Positions 33,720-42,385 of a DNA stretch of 64,000 nucleotides are shown here, piece by piece. The translations under genes were made by a program, and so were the position numbers. This DNA is from an uncultured Helicobacter sp. (GTDB lineage: Bacteria; Campylobacterota; Campylobacteria; Campylobacterales; Helicobacteraceae). How positions within the stretch are numbered: position 1 is the first letter of the stretch; every line of letters starts with the position of its first letter. A model generated the notes under the pieces. It saw only the letters and a list, made by a program, of their open reading frames with translations. It made no database searches and had not been told where the DNA came from. The stretch covers positions 11,165 through 75,164 of the forward strand of contig CALVDZ010000007.1 of NCBI GenBank assembly GCA_944326445.1, in the 5' to 3' direction.

Positions 33720-35132
33720 TTATGCCTCACAAGACTCTTTGAGAGAAGAGCGCATGTCTAGCTCCGCCCATTCCATAAAATTGTCAAAAAATCCTTCCGT
33801 CTTAGGCATAAAGCCCTGTCCTAAGTGAAAATCCGGATCTAAAGATGTGACATAAAGATTGCCGCTAAAAGTCGTGTCCTTGTAGATAATGCACTCATCA
33901 AGCTCGTTTGTGAGAATTTTTTGGGAGTTTTTGGGGGGATAAAAGGCACCATGGTAATGCCACTTTGCTGCATCTACATCCATTTTGCTAAAAAGCTGCT
34001 TGCCATTTTCTTGGATATAGAGTGGCGTGTCTGCTCCGGGTATCAGCCACCACCAAAAATTTACAGGATATTCTTGCCAAAGAATATTTGGTAAGTATTG
34101 CTTAGTAACCTCGCCAAAAGAGATAATATGCCCTCCAGATTCTAAATACGACAAAAACTTTTGTTTATGAGGCATAAGATACTCGGCATTCAGTCGTGAG
34201 GCCAACACGATGTAATCAAACTCGCCAAAATCCATCTTATCTATGTCTAAAAAATAGATTCTATGATGAAAAAAGTTCTCGTATTTTTTGTTTTTGTTTT
34301 GAAAAAAATAATGATGAAAGGACGCGCCACCTGTGATAATGGCGTTTTTTAGTGGAGATTTTCTAGGGTTTGGGGCAGTTGTGGTAAAGACAAAATCTTT
34401 ACGCGCTTTGAGCGGAGGTTTTGGCTTGTTGGTTTGGTTTTGGTTAGATTCTTGTCTTAGTAATTCTTGGTGTATCCACGCCATTAGGTTGATGCCCATT
34501 CTCCTTGCTGTCGTGTTGTCAAAAAGTCCAAAGTTTAGCAAATCAGCCCCAGCTGTGGCCAAAATCGTGCCATTACTAGAATCTCTATCGATATAGCCCA
34601 CGCACTGCCCATCGCTATCGCGCAAAATAATCTCTAGCTTATGCTCTTTAGGAAACACGCTCATATCAAAATATCCGCGATTAAAAAACCCCTTCACTCC
34701 GCGCCGAAAATTTATATCATATTCCCGCACACCTTCAAAAATCATATGGGATTCTAGTCTAATCTCTCTATCCTTGATGGGCGTCTTACTCTGAATATAG
34801 CCGCTATTATAGGGCAAGAAGTGCGTGAAGTTGCTCGCAAAACTCACTAAAATCCCGCCCCTATGCACATAATCCAAAAGTTTTTGGTTAAATTTGCTCA
34901 AATACACTTCATCAATCGCCATTGGCACGACAATTGCGCAGTATTGGCGTAAATCTCTCTCCTCAAGGCTTGTGTAAAGATCAATGCACTCCAAAATATT
35001 CTTATACAAAAAACTACTGGGCACCTCGCCCATTTCATAGGCCAAAGAATTGATATAGCCGATTTTGCCAAAGGTGTTAAGTTCTTCATAGCTAAAGGGT
35101 TGTTGTGCTGCTGCGCTTATTTGATTTTCCAT
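33720..35132 (-). CDS. Unrecognised protein with duplicated amidotransferase-like domains, in uptake locus 2
   Basis: I cannot name this 470-residue protein. It looks like two copies of a class I glutamine-amidotransferase-like (flavodoxin-like) fold. LLDYVHRGGILVSFASNFTHFLP in the first half (near residues 84-106) corresponds to FLSYLESGGHIISFGEVTKQYLP in the second (near residues 325-350). Each follows a strand with a YxxIVVPMAI or DYIVLASRL pattern. The catalytic Cys of true amidotransferases is not evident. There is no signal peptide, so it should be cytoplasmic. Its place between a TonB receptor and a binding protein suggests a role in metal-chelate use, perhaps handling the chelate after import. 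That is inference. Confidence 0.7.
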   Translation of the reverse strand: MENQISAAAQQPFSYEELNTFGKIGYINSLAYEMGEVPSSFLYKNILECIDLYTSLEERDLRQYCAIVVPMAIDEVYLSKFNQKLLDYVHRGGILVSFASNFTHFLPYNSGYIQSKTPIKDREIRLESHMIFEGVREYDINFRRGVKGFFNRGYFDMSVFPKEHKLEIILRDSDGQCVGYIDRDSSNGTILATAGADLLNFGLFDNTTARRMGINLMAWIHQELLRQESNQNQTNKPKPPLKARKDFVFTTTAPNPRKSPLKNAIITGGASFHHYFFQNKNKKYENFFHHRIYFLDIDKMDFGEFDYIVLASRLNAEYLMPHKQKFLSYLESGGHIISFGEVTKQYLPNILWQEYPVNFWWWLIPGADTPLYIQENGKQLFSKMDVDAAKWHYHGAFYPPKNSQKILTNELDECIIYKDTTFSGNLYVTSLDPDFHLGQGFMPKTEGFFDNFMEWAELDMRSSLKESCEA

Positions 35133-35194
35133 AATGCTCCTCCATAATTTATCCTTTAGATTCTGTTCTTTGGGGATTGTAACATAATTTTATA

Positions 35195-35229
35195 AATTTA
35201 GTAACGATTCTTATTTTTTATGTTAGAAT
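35195..35229. promoter_or_regulatory. Divergent promoter region with possible Fur-type site (locus 2)
   Basis: The AT-rich gap between divergent operons contains GTAACGATTCTTATTTTTT, which has one fair half-site of a Fur box, directly before TTAGAAT, a likely -10 for the TonB receptor gene. Iron control of this locus is plausible but the match is partial. Confidence 0.35.
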
Positions 35230-35298
35230 ACTGCCGAGATTTTCCTTATAAAGTTTCATAATACAGCTTTTATCTTAATGCCATTGGGAGGTTTTGCA

Positions 35299-37530
35299 AT
35301 GTGGCAAAAAGCACCAAAAAGGACGATTGTAGCAGTGAGTATAGTCAGTATTGCCCTGTCTTTGAATCTGTATGCCCAAAGCACACAGCCAACGACTCGA
35401 CAAGAGGCACAAAATAGTAATAATTCTTATAGTAATGAAAATACGCAAAAAGTCCTCCTCCAATCAAGTGTTACCACACAAGCACTTATGTCGGAATTGC
35501 CCATAGAATTACAGGCCAAACAAGTGAGCGTCCTAAACCAAGACACACTCTTAGAGACAAACATAGGCGGTGGCGGCATACAAAGTGTGCTAGAAAAAGT
35601 CCCCGGGATTGTCTATTCGCGCTCTGGTGGTATCAACGGACAGCTTACTATTAGGGGACAAAACTCTAATAGCACGCGCTCAATTGTGATGATTGATGGT
35701 GTGCGCTTATCTGGCCGCAATACCTTGGAGTTTAATACCCTAGATCCTTATGCCTTTCAGTCTATCGAGGTTATCCGAGGTCCTGCTAGCTCTCTATGGG
35801 GAGCTGACGCGATGAATGGCGTGATCAACTTGCGCTCTAGAATCTCAAACTACAATATCAACGGCGATACATTTAAAGCGACTGCGAGAATCCGCGCCCT
35901 AGAATATGCAAGTGTGAATAATATGTTTGGCGGTAGATTAGAAGTGTTAGGAGGGGGCAATGGCCTTGATGTCTTAGTGGGCTTAAGCACTAAGGCTGCA
36001 CAGGACTATACCACGCCTCTCACAGAAAATGGCTCAAACAAGGCAAAAAATTCTAAATACAACATGCTAGGCGTGGATTTTAATGCTGGCTATACGCACA
36101 ATGCCACGAGATACTATCTACAAGGCCGCTATACTAGGATAGAATCTCACCGCGCTGGCGGACTTGGGGCAGCCCCGGGATCTAGCTATGGAATCTTAAT
36201 GAGTGAAGTGCCTATCACGGAGTATTATCTCCGCGCTGGAGCGAAGTCTCATAATCTTAGCTTTGCAGACTCTATGGAAGCGTATGTGTATTATCGCCAA
36301 TGGGATACGGACATTTGGAATAACCGACTGGGATTTAATAAAACAACTAACATTCATCAGGAAGTGTATAACAACCACTACATAGGTGGCAGACTTGTCT
36401 TTGATGGCACATATGGGAAGCATACCCTAACCTATGGGGGCGAGATTCACAGTGCGATCTCTCCCACACAAGTGCGACAAAATAACCTTGTGAGCGGCGT
36501 AAGCAACACCACCAATCGCCCATCGACAAACACAGATTTTGCTATTTTTCTTAAAGACGACTTTAGGGCGACAAACTCGTGGTTTTTATCAGCCTCTTTG
36601 CGAGGGGATTATATCCTAACGACTATTTCCAAAACGCGCTCAAGTGTAGAAAACACTCAAATTGCCTCAAATAATGCCATTGCCATAGAAACCGCTAGAT
36701 TGCTTGATGAAAATGGCATTATCCACAATGGTGCCATCACAGGATCACTTGGCTCTGTGTGGTTTATCACAGATTCTATTAGCAATGTGATAAATCTCAG
36801 TCATAACTTTAAAGATCCGGGCTCGGGCACTAGGATGGCAAGCACTCCAAGTGGGAGCTCCACTCTCACAGTAGGCAATCCACTCATCAAGCCAGAATAT
36901 TCCCAAACCGCCGAATTTGGCTTTAGATTCCAAAGCGAGAATCATTGGCTTTCTCTTATTGGATTTTTTACCAATTACACCAATATGATCGCTCTTAGCT
37001 CTTACCAAAACGCCACCATTACGACACAAAATTCTAACGCGCTCTATCGTAGTGAAAACATCGGTAAGGCCATCATTGCCGGCGTGGAGCTAGAGGGTAG
37101 GCATAGCTTTTTAGATTCTATGATTGTGCTCTCTTATGTGGGCTCTTATAATTATGGGCAAAATCTCACTGACAAAAAACCTATCGCCTATCTCGCTCCA
37201 CTTTATGGCTCGGCGACTTTGCAGTTTAATCTCAAATATGGCTATGTGAATCTCACAGAGCGATTTTATGGCAAAAAGACGCGTATAGACGCGCGGGAAG
37301 AGCGGGCGCATAAGTCTTATGCGATGACAGATATTTATCTGGGCTTAAAGCTTGGGAGTTTTTGGGAGAGTTGTAGGGATATGGATTTTATCCTAGGGAT
37401 AAGCAATCTCTTTAATCAAGTGGGGCGCAATCCCGTAACGGTAGAAAATATCAGCTATCCCATCGCTCTTACAAATCCCCTTGTGGATCCGGGCAGAAGC
37501 TATAATGCAAAATTTGTGTGGAAATACTAA
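35299..37530 (+). CDS. TonB-dependent outer-membrane receptor (locus 2)
   Basis: A 743-residue receptor. The start ATG 35299 follows GGGAGG at good spacing, so it is preferred over 35278. A signal peptide (TIVAVSIVSIALSLNLYAQS) is followed by a linker, and then by the plug with QLTIRGQNSNSTRSIVMIDGVRLSG and IEVIRGPASSLWGADAMNGVINL. The barrel ends in ...SYNAKFVWKY with a final aromatic residue, as usual. The gene overlaps the downstream permease (TAATG). AGATTCT words are rarer in this locus than in the flanks, which hints at acquisition from elsewhere. Substrate is likely an iron or other metal chelate. Confidence 0.9.
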   Translation: MWQKAPKRTIVAVSIVSIALSLNLYAQSTQPTTRQEAQNSNNSYSNENTQKVLLQSSVTTQALMSELPIELQAKQVSVLNQDTLLETNIGGGGIQSVLEKVPGIVYSRSGGINGQLTIRGQNSNSTRSIVMIDGVRLSGRNTLEFNTLDPYAFQSIEVIRGPASSLWGADAMNGVINLRSRISNYNINGDTFKATARIRALEYASVNNMFGGRLEVLGGGNGLDVLVGLSTKAAQDYTTPLTENGSNKAKNSKYNMLGVDFNAGYTHNATRYYLQGRYTRIESHRAGGLGAAPGSSYGILMSEVPITEYYLRAGAKSHNLSFADSMEAYVYYRQWDTDIWNNRLGFNKTTNIHQEVYNNHYIGGRLVFDGTYGKHTLTYGGEIHSAISPTQVRQNNLVSGVSNTTNRPSTNTDFAIFLKDDFRATNSWFLSASLRGDYILTTISKTRSSVENTQIASNNAIAIETARLLDENGIIHNGAITGSLGSVWFITDSISNVINLSHNFKDPGSGTRMASTPSGSSTLTVGNPLIKPEYSQTAEFGFRFQSENHWLSLIGFFTNYTNMIALSSYQNATITTQNSNALYRSENIGKAIIAGVELEGRHSFLDSMIVLSYVGSYNYGQNLTDKKPIAYLAPLYGSATLQFNLKYGYVNLTERFYGKKTRIDAREERAHKSYAMTDIYLGLKLGSFWESCRDMDFILGISNLFNQVGRNPVTVENISYPIALTNPLVDPGRSYNAKFVWKY

Positions 37531-38546
37531 TGCCACGCTCAATGCTAAAAACCATCAGCCTAAGCACTCTAAGTTTTGGGATTATTGTCCTATGCGCCCT
37601 TGTGTGCCTAAAAGTTGGCCGCTATCCTATTGCATTAGAGGACATATTAGCTCTGCTTGTTGGCACGCAATCACATACAGAATCTAACTCCGCTTATGCG
37701 ATGATTCTCTTAGAGTTTCGTTTGCCACGAGTGCTTTTGGCTTTGTTTGTCGGAGCTGGGTTAAGCATTAGTGGTTGTGCGTTTCAAAATCTCTTTAGAA
37801 ACCCTCTAGCAAGCCCTGATATTTTGGGCGTTACCGCGGGAGCGAGTTTTGGAGCGGTGTTGGCCCTGCTGCTTGGGCTTGGTGTGCTATGGGTGAGTTT
37901 TTTTGGATTTTTGTCTGGACTTATAGCACTTTTGCTTGTTGTGGCAGTGAGCTATGACAAAATGATGCCCTATAACACACTGACGATGATTTTAAGCGGG
38001 ATTATCATCGCTGCGCTTTTCCAAAGTCTTGTCTCTCTCATAAAATACCTAGCAGATCCACAAGATACACTCCCTACCATTACCTATTGGCTACTTGGCT
38101 CGCTAGATTCTACATTTAGCCTGCAAATGTGGCTTGGCATTGCTGGGATTAGCTTGGGAAGTGTCGTGCTCTTTTGCTTGCGATGGAAGTTTAATATCCT
38201 CACGCTCAATGATGATGAAGCCAAAAGCCTTGGGGTCAATCTCAACGCATTGCGCCTTGTCGTAGTTTTGGCAAGCACATTGATTGTGGCGTGTGCTGTT
38301 GGGCTATGTGGCATTATTGGCTGGATTGGGCTATTAATTCCACATATTGCACGACTTTTTGTGGGTAATGAAAATGCTAAACTCGTGCCACTTTCTATGT
38401 TTATTGGGGCATTGTTTTTGATGATTGTGGATACCTTTTCTCGCACAATCTCTCATGAGCAAATTCCCATCTCTATCCTCACTGCCGTTATTGGCGCTCC
38501 GTTTTTTATTTATATCCTCTACAAAAACAAAGGCTTACGACTATGA
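37530..38546 (+). CDS. FecCD-family permease (locus 2)
   Basis: A 338-residue multi-spanning permease of the iron-chelate/cobalamin type. RLPRVLLALFVGAGLSISGCAFQNLFRNPLASPDILGVTAGA matches the family's signature between helices 2 and 3, and GIIGWIGLLIPHIARLFVG lies before the end. The start ATG overlaps the receptor stop in TAATG. The end overlaps the ATPase start in ATGA. Unlike the locus 1 permease it has no hydrophilic N-terminal extension. Together with 32609-33688, 35299-37530 and 38543-39364 it completes an importer. Confidence 0.92.
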   Translation: MPRSMLKTISLSTLSFGIIVLCALVCLKVGRYPIALEDILALLVGTQSHTESNSAYAMILLEFRLPRVLLALFVGAGLSISGCAFQNLFRNPLASPDILGVTAGASFGAVLALLLGLGVLWVSFFGFLSGLIALLLVVAVSYDKMMPYNTLTMILSGIIIAALFQSLVSLIKYLADPQDTLPTITYWLLGSLDSTFSLQMWLGIAGISLGSVVLFCLRWKFNILTLNDDEAKSLGVNLNALRLVVVLASTLIVACAVGLCGIIGWIGLLIPHIARLFVGNENAKLVPLSMFIGALFLMIVDTFSRTISHEQIPISILTAVIGAPFFIYILYKNKGLRL

Positions 38547-39364
38547 ATGCACACAATCTCACTCATCAAGCACTTTTTTGCGTGCATAGTCTTTGCTTTA
38601 TAAGAGAGCGTAGGCAGATTCTAAAAAATATCAGCTTTCATCTCAAAGAGGGTGAGGTGCTGAGTATCCTTGGCACAAATGGTGCGGGAAAAACAACTCT
38701 GCTAAAAGCTATGCTAGGCTTACTGCCTTGCCAAAGTGGGCAGTCTTTTCTCTACCAAAAACCCATACAAAGCTATGGCAAATCTCTATGGCAGCATATC
38801 GGCTATGTTGCACAAGCCAAAACCAATGTGTTTAATCTCAAAGTGCTTGATATGGTAACGCTAGGCTTTAATCCTGTGGTTAGATTCACACCCAAAACAC
38901 AACATTTCCAACAATCCCTGCACACATTAGAAACACTGCATATCGCACATCTCGCACACAAGCACTGCCATGCTTTAAGTGGTGGAGAGCTACAAATGGT
39001 GCTTTTTGCTAGAGCCTTAGTGTGCAGGCCAAAGCTCCTCGTGCTAGATGAACCAGAATCTAATCTAGACTTTGCAAACCAAAAAATCATCATCGATACC
39101 CTAAAACATCTTAGCAAGCAAGGTTGTGCGATTATTTTAAACACACATTTTCCATCTCATGCCATCTATCTTTCACACAAAGCCTTGCTTTTAAAAAACA
39201 CAGATACGATTTTAGAATCTACAGAATCTAATTGCCTTTTTGGAGATGCTAAGAATATCCTCACACAAGAAAATCTAAGTGCGCTTTATAATGTCCCGCT
39301 ATTTTTGCACGACAAGCCTCATCATACCCAAGAAAGCCATGAAAGCTATACGATTTATCTCTAA
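38543..39364 (+). CDS. ABC transporter ATPase, iron-chelate type (locus 2)
   Basis: A 273-residue FecE/FhuC-like ATPase. Motifs are Walker A GTNGAGKTT, signature LSGGELQM, Walker B LLVLDEPESNLDF and switch NTHFPSH. The signature's GELQM and the ESNLDF wording are those of the iron-chelate branch. It closes the receptor-permease-ATPase operon. The last 40 residues contain AGAATCT-type words (ESTESN). The ahpC gene begins 97 bp further on with its own operator. Confidence 0.92.
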   Translation: MNAHNLTHQALFCVHSLCFIRERRQILKNISFHLKEGEVLSILGTNGAGKTTLLKAMLGLLPCQSGQSFLYQKPIQSYGKSLWQHIGYVAQAKTNVFNLKVLDMVTLGFNPVVRFTPKTQHFQQSLHTLETLHIAHLAHKHCHALSGGELQMVLFARALVCRPKLLVLDEPESNLDFANQKIIIDTLKHLSKQGCAIILNTHFPSHAIYLSHKALLLKNTDTILESTESNCLFGDAKNILTQENLSALYNVPLFLHDKPHHTQESHESYTIYL

Positions 39365-39416
39365 AAATTTACTAGGTTTAGATTCTGATTACTTACTTGC
39401 ATTACAATCCCAAGCA

Positions 39417-39437
39417 TTGATAATAATTTGTTATCAA
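39417..39437. promoter_or_regulatory. Palindromic operator upstream of ahpC/tsaA
   Basis: TTGATAA-N7-TTATCAA is a perfect 7-bp inverted repeat centred 34 bp before the ahpC start. Size and A/T-rich symmetry resemble Fur/PerR-family sites, which often control peroxiredoxin genes in Campylobacterota. The regulator is inferred. Confidence 0.55.
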
Positions 39438-39460
39438 AAATTTTTATTAAGGAGACTACG

Positions 39461-40057
39461 ATGCTAGTTACAAAACAAGCCCCAGATTTCACAGCAGAGG
39501 CAATCAAAGCTGATGGCACATTTGAGGATAACTTCAACCTCTACAACAACATTGGCAAAAATGGCGCGGTTATTTTCTTTTGGCCTAAAGACTTCACATT
39601 CGTGTGTCCTAGTGAAGTTATCGCGTTTGATCACAGAGTGAAGGACTTTGAAGAGCGTGGATTTAGCGTTATTGGCGTGTCTATCGACTCTAAAGAAGTG
39701 CATTTTGCGTGGAGAAACACACCCGTAAAAGAGGGCGGTATCGGCGCGGTAACATTCCCAATGGTATCAGATATCACTAAGCAAATCTCTCGTGATTATG
39801 ATGTGCTTTTTAATGGTGCAGTGTCCCTACGCGGAAGCTTCCTCATTGACAGAAACAAAGTCGTGCGCCACGCAGTGATAAACGATCTCCCACTTGGTAG
39901 AAATGTCGATGAAATGCTTAGAATGTGCGATGCGCTTTTGCACTTTGAGCAACATGGCGAAGTATGCCCTGCTGGCTGGAACAAAGGCGATAAGGGTATG
40001 GTAGCTAATGCCAAAGGTGTGGCAGAATACCTAAGCCAAAACGCTGACAAGCTTTAA
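39461..40057 (+). CDS. ahpC: 2-Cys peroxiredoxin AhpC/TsaA
   Basis: This alkyl hydroperoxide reductase subunit detoxifies peroxides in the cytoplasm, reduced by thioredoxin in Helicobacter. The peroxidatic cysteine is C49 in FTFVCP and the resolving cysteine C169 in HGEVCPAGW. WPKDFTFVCP, RDYDVLFNGAVSLRG and NDLPLGRN are as in H. pylori TsaA, and the length of 198 aa matches. ATG 39461 follows AAGGAGA; the longer open frame from 39428 begins inside the operator. A perfect palindrome upstream suggests iron or peroxide control, and a hairpin follows the stop. Confidence 0.95.
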   Translation: MLVTKQAPDFTAEAIKADGTFEDNFNLYNNIGKNGAVIFFWPKDFTFVCPSEVIAFDHRVKDFEERGFSVIGVSIDSKEVHFAWRNTPVKEGGIGAVTFPMVSDITKQISRDYDVLFNGAVSLRGSFLIDRNKVVRHAVINDLPLGRNVDEMLRMCDALLHFEQHGEVCPAGWNKGDKGMVANAKGVAEYLSQNADKL

Positions 40058-40067
40058 TCCTTACCTA

Positions 40068-40090
40068 AGCCCCTTGCCTTAAGGGGTTTG
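40068..40090 (+). terminator. Hairpin terminator after ahpC
   Basis: CCCCTT-gcctt-AAGGGG followed by TTT lies 12 bp after the ahpC stop. The T run is short, so termination may be partial. Confidence 0.55.
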
Positions 40091-40278
40091 GGACAATCGC
40101 TACTTTCACTTCACTTACGCACTCATACATTTTTTAGAAAATCTAAAGATTGCTTAGATTCTATAATGCCACTAGCGGGCTAGATTCTATAAAGATTCTA
40201 TGATAGTTACTTTTTAGACTTCTCTTTTTTAACGTTCTTTGCAAACCAAATTTTACCTTGCAATAAAGCTGCTTAGAG

Positions 40279-40284
40279 TATAAT
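40279..40284 (+). promoter_or_regulatory. -10 box for arsR
   Basis: GAGTATAATTCCC carries TATAAT 28 bp before ATG 40312, with AGGAG at 40301-40305 as the ribosome-binding site. Confidence 0.6.
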
Positions 40285-40311
40285 TCCCTATCTACACATT
40301 AGGAGTGAGCT

Positions 40312-40992
40312 ATGCTAGAAATTTTGATGATTGAAGATGATGTCGAGCTTGCAGAGATTTTGAGCGATTATCTCAAAAAACACGATATGAATGTAACAAG
40401 CTATGATGAGCCCTATACGGGAATGAGCGCGGTGAATGCCAAGCATTTTGATGTGTTGCTTTTGGATTTGACACTGCCCAATCTCGATGGGCTAGAAGTC
40501 TGCAAACGCGTAGCAAAGCAAAAAAATATCCCTATCATCATATCTTCAGCACGAAGCGATGTCGATGATAAAGTCAAAGCCCTAGAATATGGTGCCGATG
40601 ACTACATACCTAAGCCTTACGATCCCAAAGAATTAGTTGCGAGGATACACTCGCTCCTGCGCCGCTATAGCAAGAAAAATCCCAAAGAGCAGAGCAGGGA
40701 GAAAGATTCTGTATTCCGCATTGATAAGCATAGCCGACAGGTGTTTTTCAAAGACAAAAAGCTCGAGCTCACGCGCGCGGAGTATGAGATACTCACGCTA
40801 CTTATTAGCAAGCGCGGGCACGTGTTTTCACGCGAAGCCATCGCTATAGAATCTGAATCTATCAACCCAGAGAGCTCCAATAAAAGTATCGATGTGATTA
40901 TCGGGAGATTGCGCGCTAAGATAGAGGAAAATCCCAAAAATCCCCAATATATTATCTCCGTGCGTGGCGTGGGCTACAAGCTCGAAGCTTAG
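40312..40992 (+). CDS. arsR: OmpR-family response regulator, ArsR-like
   Basis: The receiver domain has the acidic pair EDD (residues 8-10) and phospho-acceptor D52 in LLLDLTLP, with the K in PKPYDPKEL. The C-terminal winged helix ends in DVIIGRLRAKIEENPKNPQYIISVRGVGYKLEA. The sequence follows H. pylori ArsR (HP0166), the acid-response regulator, almost word for word in SESINPESSNKSIDVIIGRLR. The symbol refers to that acid-response gene, not to the arsenic repressor. The partner kinase gene arsS, which normally follows, is not here: the next feature is a tRNA on the other strand. Confidence 0.9.
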   Translation: MLEILMIEDDVELAEILSDYLKKHDMNVTSYDEPYTGMSAVNAKHFDVLLLDLTLPNLDGLEVCKRVAKQKNIPIIISSARSDVDDKVKALEYGADDYIPKPYDPKELVARIHSLLRRYSKKNPKEQSREKDSVFRIDKHSRQVFFKDKKLELTRAEYEILTLLISKRGHVFSREAIAIESESINPESSNKSIDVIIGRLRAKIEENPKNPQYIISVRGVGYKLEA

Positions 40993-41090
40993 AATCTCGT
41001 TGCGTGTATGTGATTTGCGGATTGCTTGTAGATTCTATAAGATTCTTACAATCCCTAATTACAAAGAGCGTATTGCGCGGTGCATTCCCT

Positions 41091-41110
41091 TGCTCAAAGC
41101 TTTGGGCAAA
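41091..41110. other. Near-perfect palindrome between arsR and tRNA-Met
   Basis: TTGCTCAAAG-CTTTGGGCAA pairs fully if one G-T is allowed. It may end arsR transcription or that of the tRNA, but no T run follows on the plus strand. Confidence 0.35.
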
Positions 41111-41204
41111 GACGCATTGTGATCATAAGGCGCGTGTATTTTGTATGTAGGTATCGTATGGTGCTTGGCTTAAGGATCGTATGAGAGTGGGAGAAAATCG
41201 TAGA

Positions 41205-41281
41205 TGGTGTCAAGGGGGAGACTTGAACTCCCGACCTCCGGCTTATGAGACCAGCGCTCTAACCAGCTGAGCTACCCTGAC
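41205..41281 (-). tRNA. tRNA-Met (CAT anticodon)
   Basis: On the minus strand a complete cloverleaf is readable: acceptor GTCAGGG pairing with CCTTGAC (one G-T), D-arm AGCTCAGCTGGTTAGAGCG, anticodon loop CTCATAA, T-arm GGGAGTTCAAGTCTCCC, discriminator A and encoded CCA. The first pair and D-loop suit elongator Met; tRNA-Ile with a modified CAT anticodon is the alternative, and it is not the initiator type. Confidence 0.93.
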
Positions 41282-41365
41282 TAATGAGCGGATAAAGATA
41301 AAAACGCGTATTCTAAAGAAGTTTTGCTTAAAAGGCATTGAAACTCGTGCAGGAGGGCACAGAAT

Positions 41366-41887
41366 CTAGCCCAAATACCCCTCGCTTAGAATCTGCGCAT
41401 ACGCGTTTTTGTAGCGATTGATAAAGCCCTCAATTTGGCTATTTTGCGCGCCAAAGGCCTTGAGCTGTCGCTGCATCTTCGCATCTAGTTGCGCGCTCTC
41501 GCTCTCCTTGCGTCCTTGATAAAAATCTGTAAATCGATACAAGCCCTGTGCCATCAACATTTTTTGGGATTCGCTTAGTCCCTGCGAGGCAAAGACAAAG
41601 GCGCGGTATTCTTCATCGCTCATTAGCTCCAAAATCCTCAAGCCATAGGTTATGCGCTCTGGGTGGGGGTTTTCATCAGTTTTTGAAAGGTTTTGTGCCT
41701 GTTTGTCGGCTATCTCTTGTGTGGTGGTGAGCGGGGAGATTTGGGATTGCAAGGATTGCGCGTCGTTGGCATCTTGGATCTTGTGAGGGTTGTTTTGTTT
41801 GGGATTCTCCTTAGTGTTTGGCTGCTGCGCGGGGTTAGATTCTGTATAGGGCGAGGGGATAAATGGCGTGAGGGTGTTAATCTCCAA
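41366..41887 (-). CDS. Hypothetical protein, unknown function
   Basis: I do not recognise this 173-residue protein. The first 90 residues are polar and low in complexity (N, P, Q, S, T, K). The rest is helical and ordered, with LRILELMSDEEYRAFVFASQGLSESQKMLMAQGLYRF and an amphipathic C-terminus. There is no signal peptide or membrane segment. I chose TTG 41887, because AGGAG stands six nt before it; the open frame extends to 41929. It stands alone after the tRNA and before the metal-efflux operon, in the same direction as that operon but separated by 190 bp. Confidence 0.6.
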   Translation of the reverse strand: MEINTLTPFIPSPYTESNPAQQPNTKENPKQNNPHKIQDANDAQSLQSQISPLTTTQEIADKQAQNLSKTDENPHPERITYGLRILELMSDEEYRAFVFASQGLSESQKMLMAQGLYRFTDFYQGRKESESAQLDAKMQRQLKAFGAQNSQIEGFINRYKNAYAQILSEGYLG

Positions 41888-42011
41888 TGAAAACTCCTGA
41901 TGCGATATACTAGGCAAGGCATAAAGCAAAAATCACTCCATTGTTTCAAGCATATAAGGCGCGTGATAGAATCTCAGCAAATCTTTAGATTCTAAAAATA
42001 GGATAATTGCG

Positions 42012-42056
42012 TGGTGTAGCCAAAGAGCTCGCCCTAAGCCTGATAGCGGGGCGAAC
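42012..42056. other. Hairpin-containing gap downstream of the czc operon
   Basis: The 193-bp gap 41888-42080 holds TCGCCC ... GGGCGA (about 13-nt loop). No T run follows on the minus strand. It may mark the end of the efflux operon or belong to an unassigned RNA. I see no gene in the rest of the gap. Confidence 0.3.
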
Positions 42057-42080
42057 CCTTGTGAAGAGTATGGCGATTGT

Positions 42081-42377
42081 TTATAGTGTGTAGTGCTCCA
42101 AACTGCTCTTAAAAATCTTGATATCATCTGTGCCAAAGGCTTGCAAAAGCTTATTGGCTAGGAATTTTGCATTGTCCTCACTCAAGGCGATTTTAAACAT
42201 ACCATAATCCTGCCTGCCGCTCACCTGCTCCATCGAGCTATGGAGCATCGAGCTAGAGGCGTATTTAGAACATCTGTGGTAAAAAAAGTCATCAAACCCA
42301 TCATCAAGCAGCATATCCACGATAGAATCTTTGAGGTTAAACCTAAAGTAGATTTCAAGCACTATTTCTTCGCCCAT
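42081..42377 (-). CDS. DUF3240-like small protein of the metal-efflux operon
   Basis: A 98-residue cytoplasmic protein resembling DUF3240, a small ferredoxin-like/PII-like family found next to CzcA/CusA genes. It has an opening beta strand (EIVLEIYFRFNLKDSIVDMLLDD), the F-Y-H-x4-Y region (FFYHRCSKYASSSML), SGRQDYGMFKIAL and a closing helix-strand (DDIKIFKSS). It lies 8 bp after the pump gene, so the two are one operon. It may act in metal sensing or pump control; that is inferred from the family's company, not shown. Confidence 0.7.
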   Translation of the reverse strand: MGEEIVLEIYFRFNLKDSIVDMLLDDGFDDFFYHRCSKYASSSMLHSSMEQVSGRQDYGMFKIALSEDNAKFLANKLLQAFGTDDIKIFKSSLEHYTL

Positions 42378-42385
42378 TTTTCCCC

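Noticed and set aside
42040..42070. GGGTTCGCCCC resembling a tRNA T-arm on the minus strand
   Set aside because: The flanks do not form the five-pair T stem and no acceptor or anticodon arm can be drawn.
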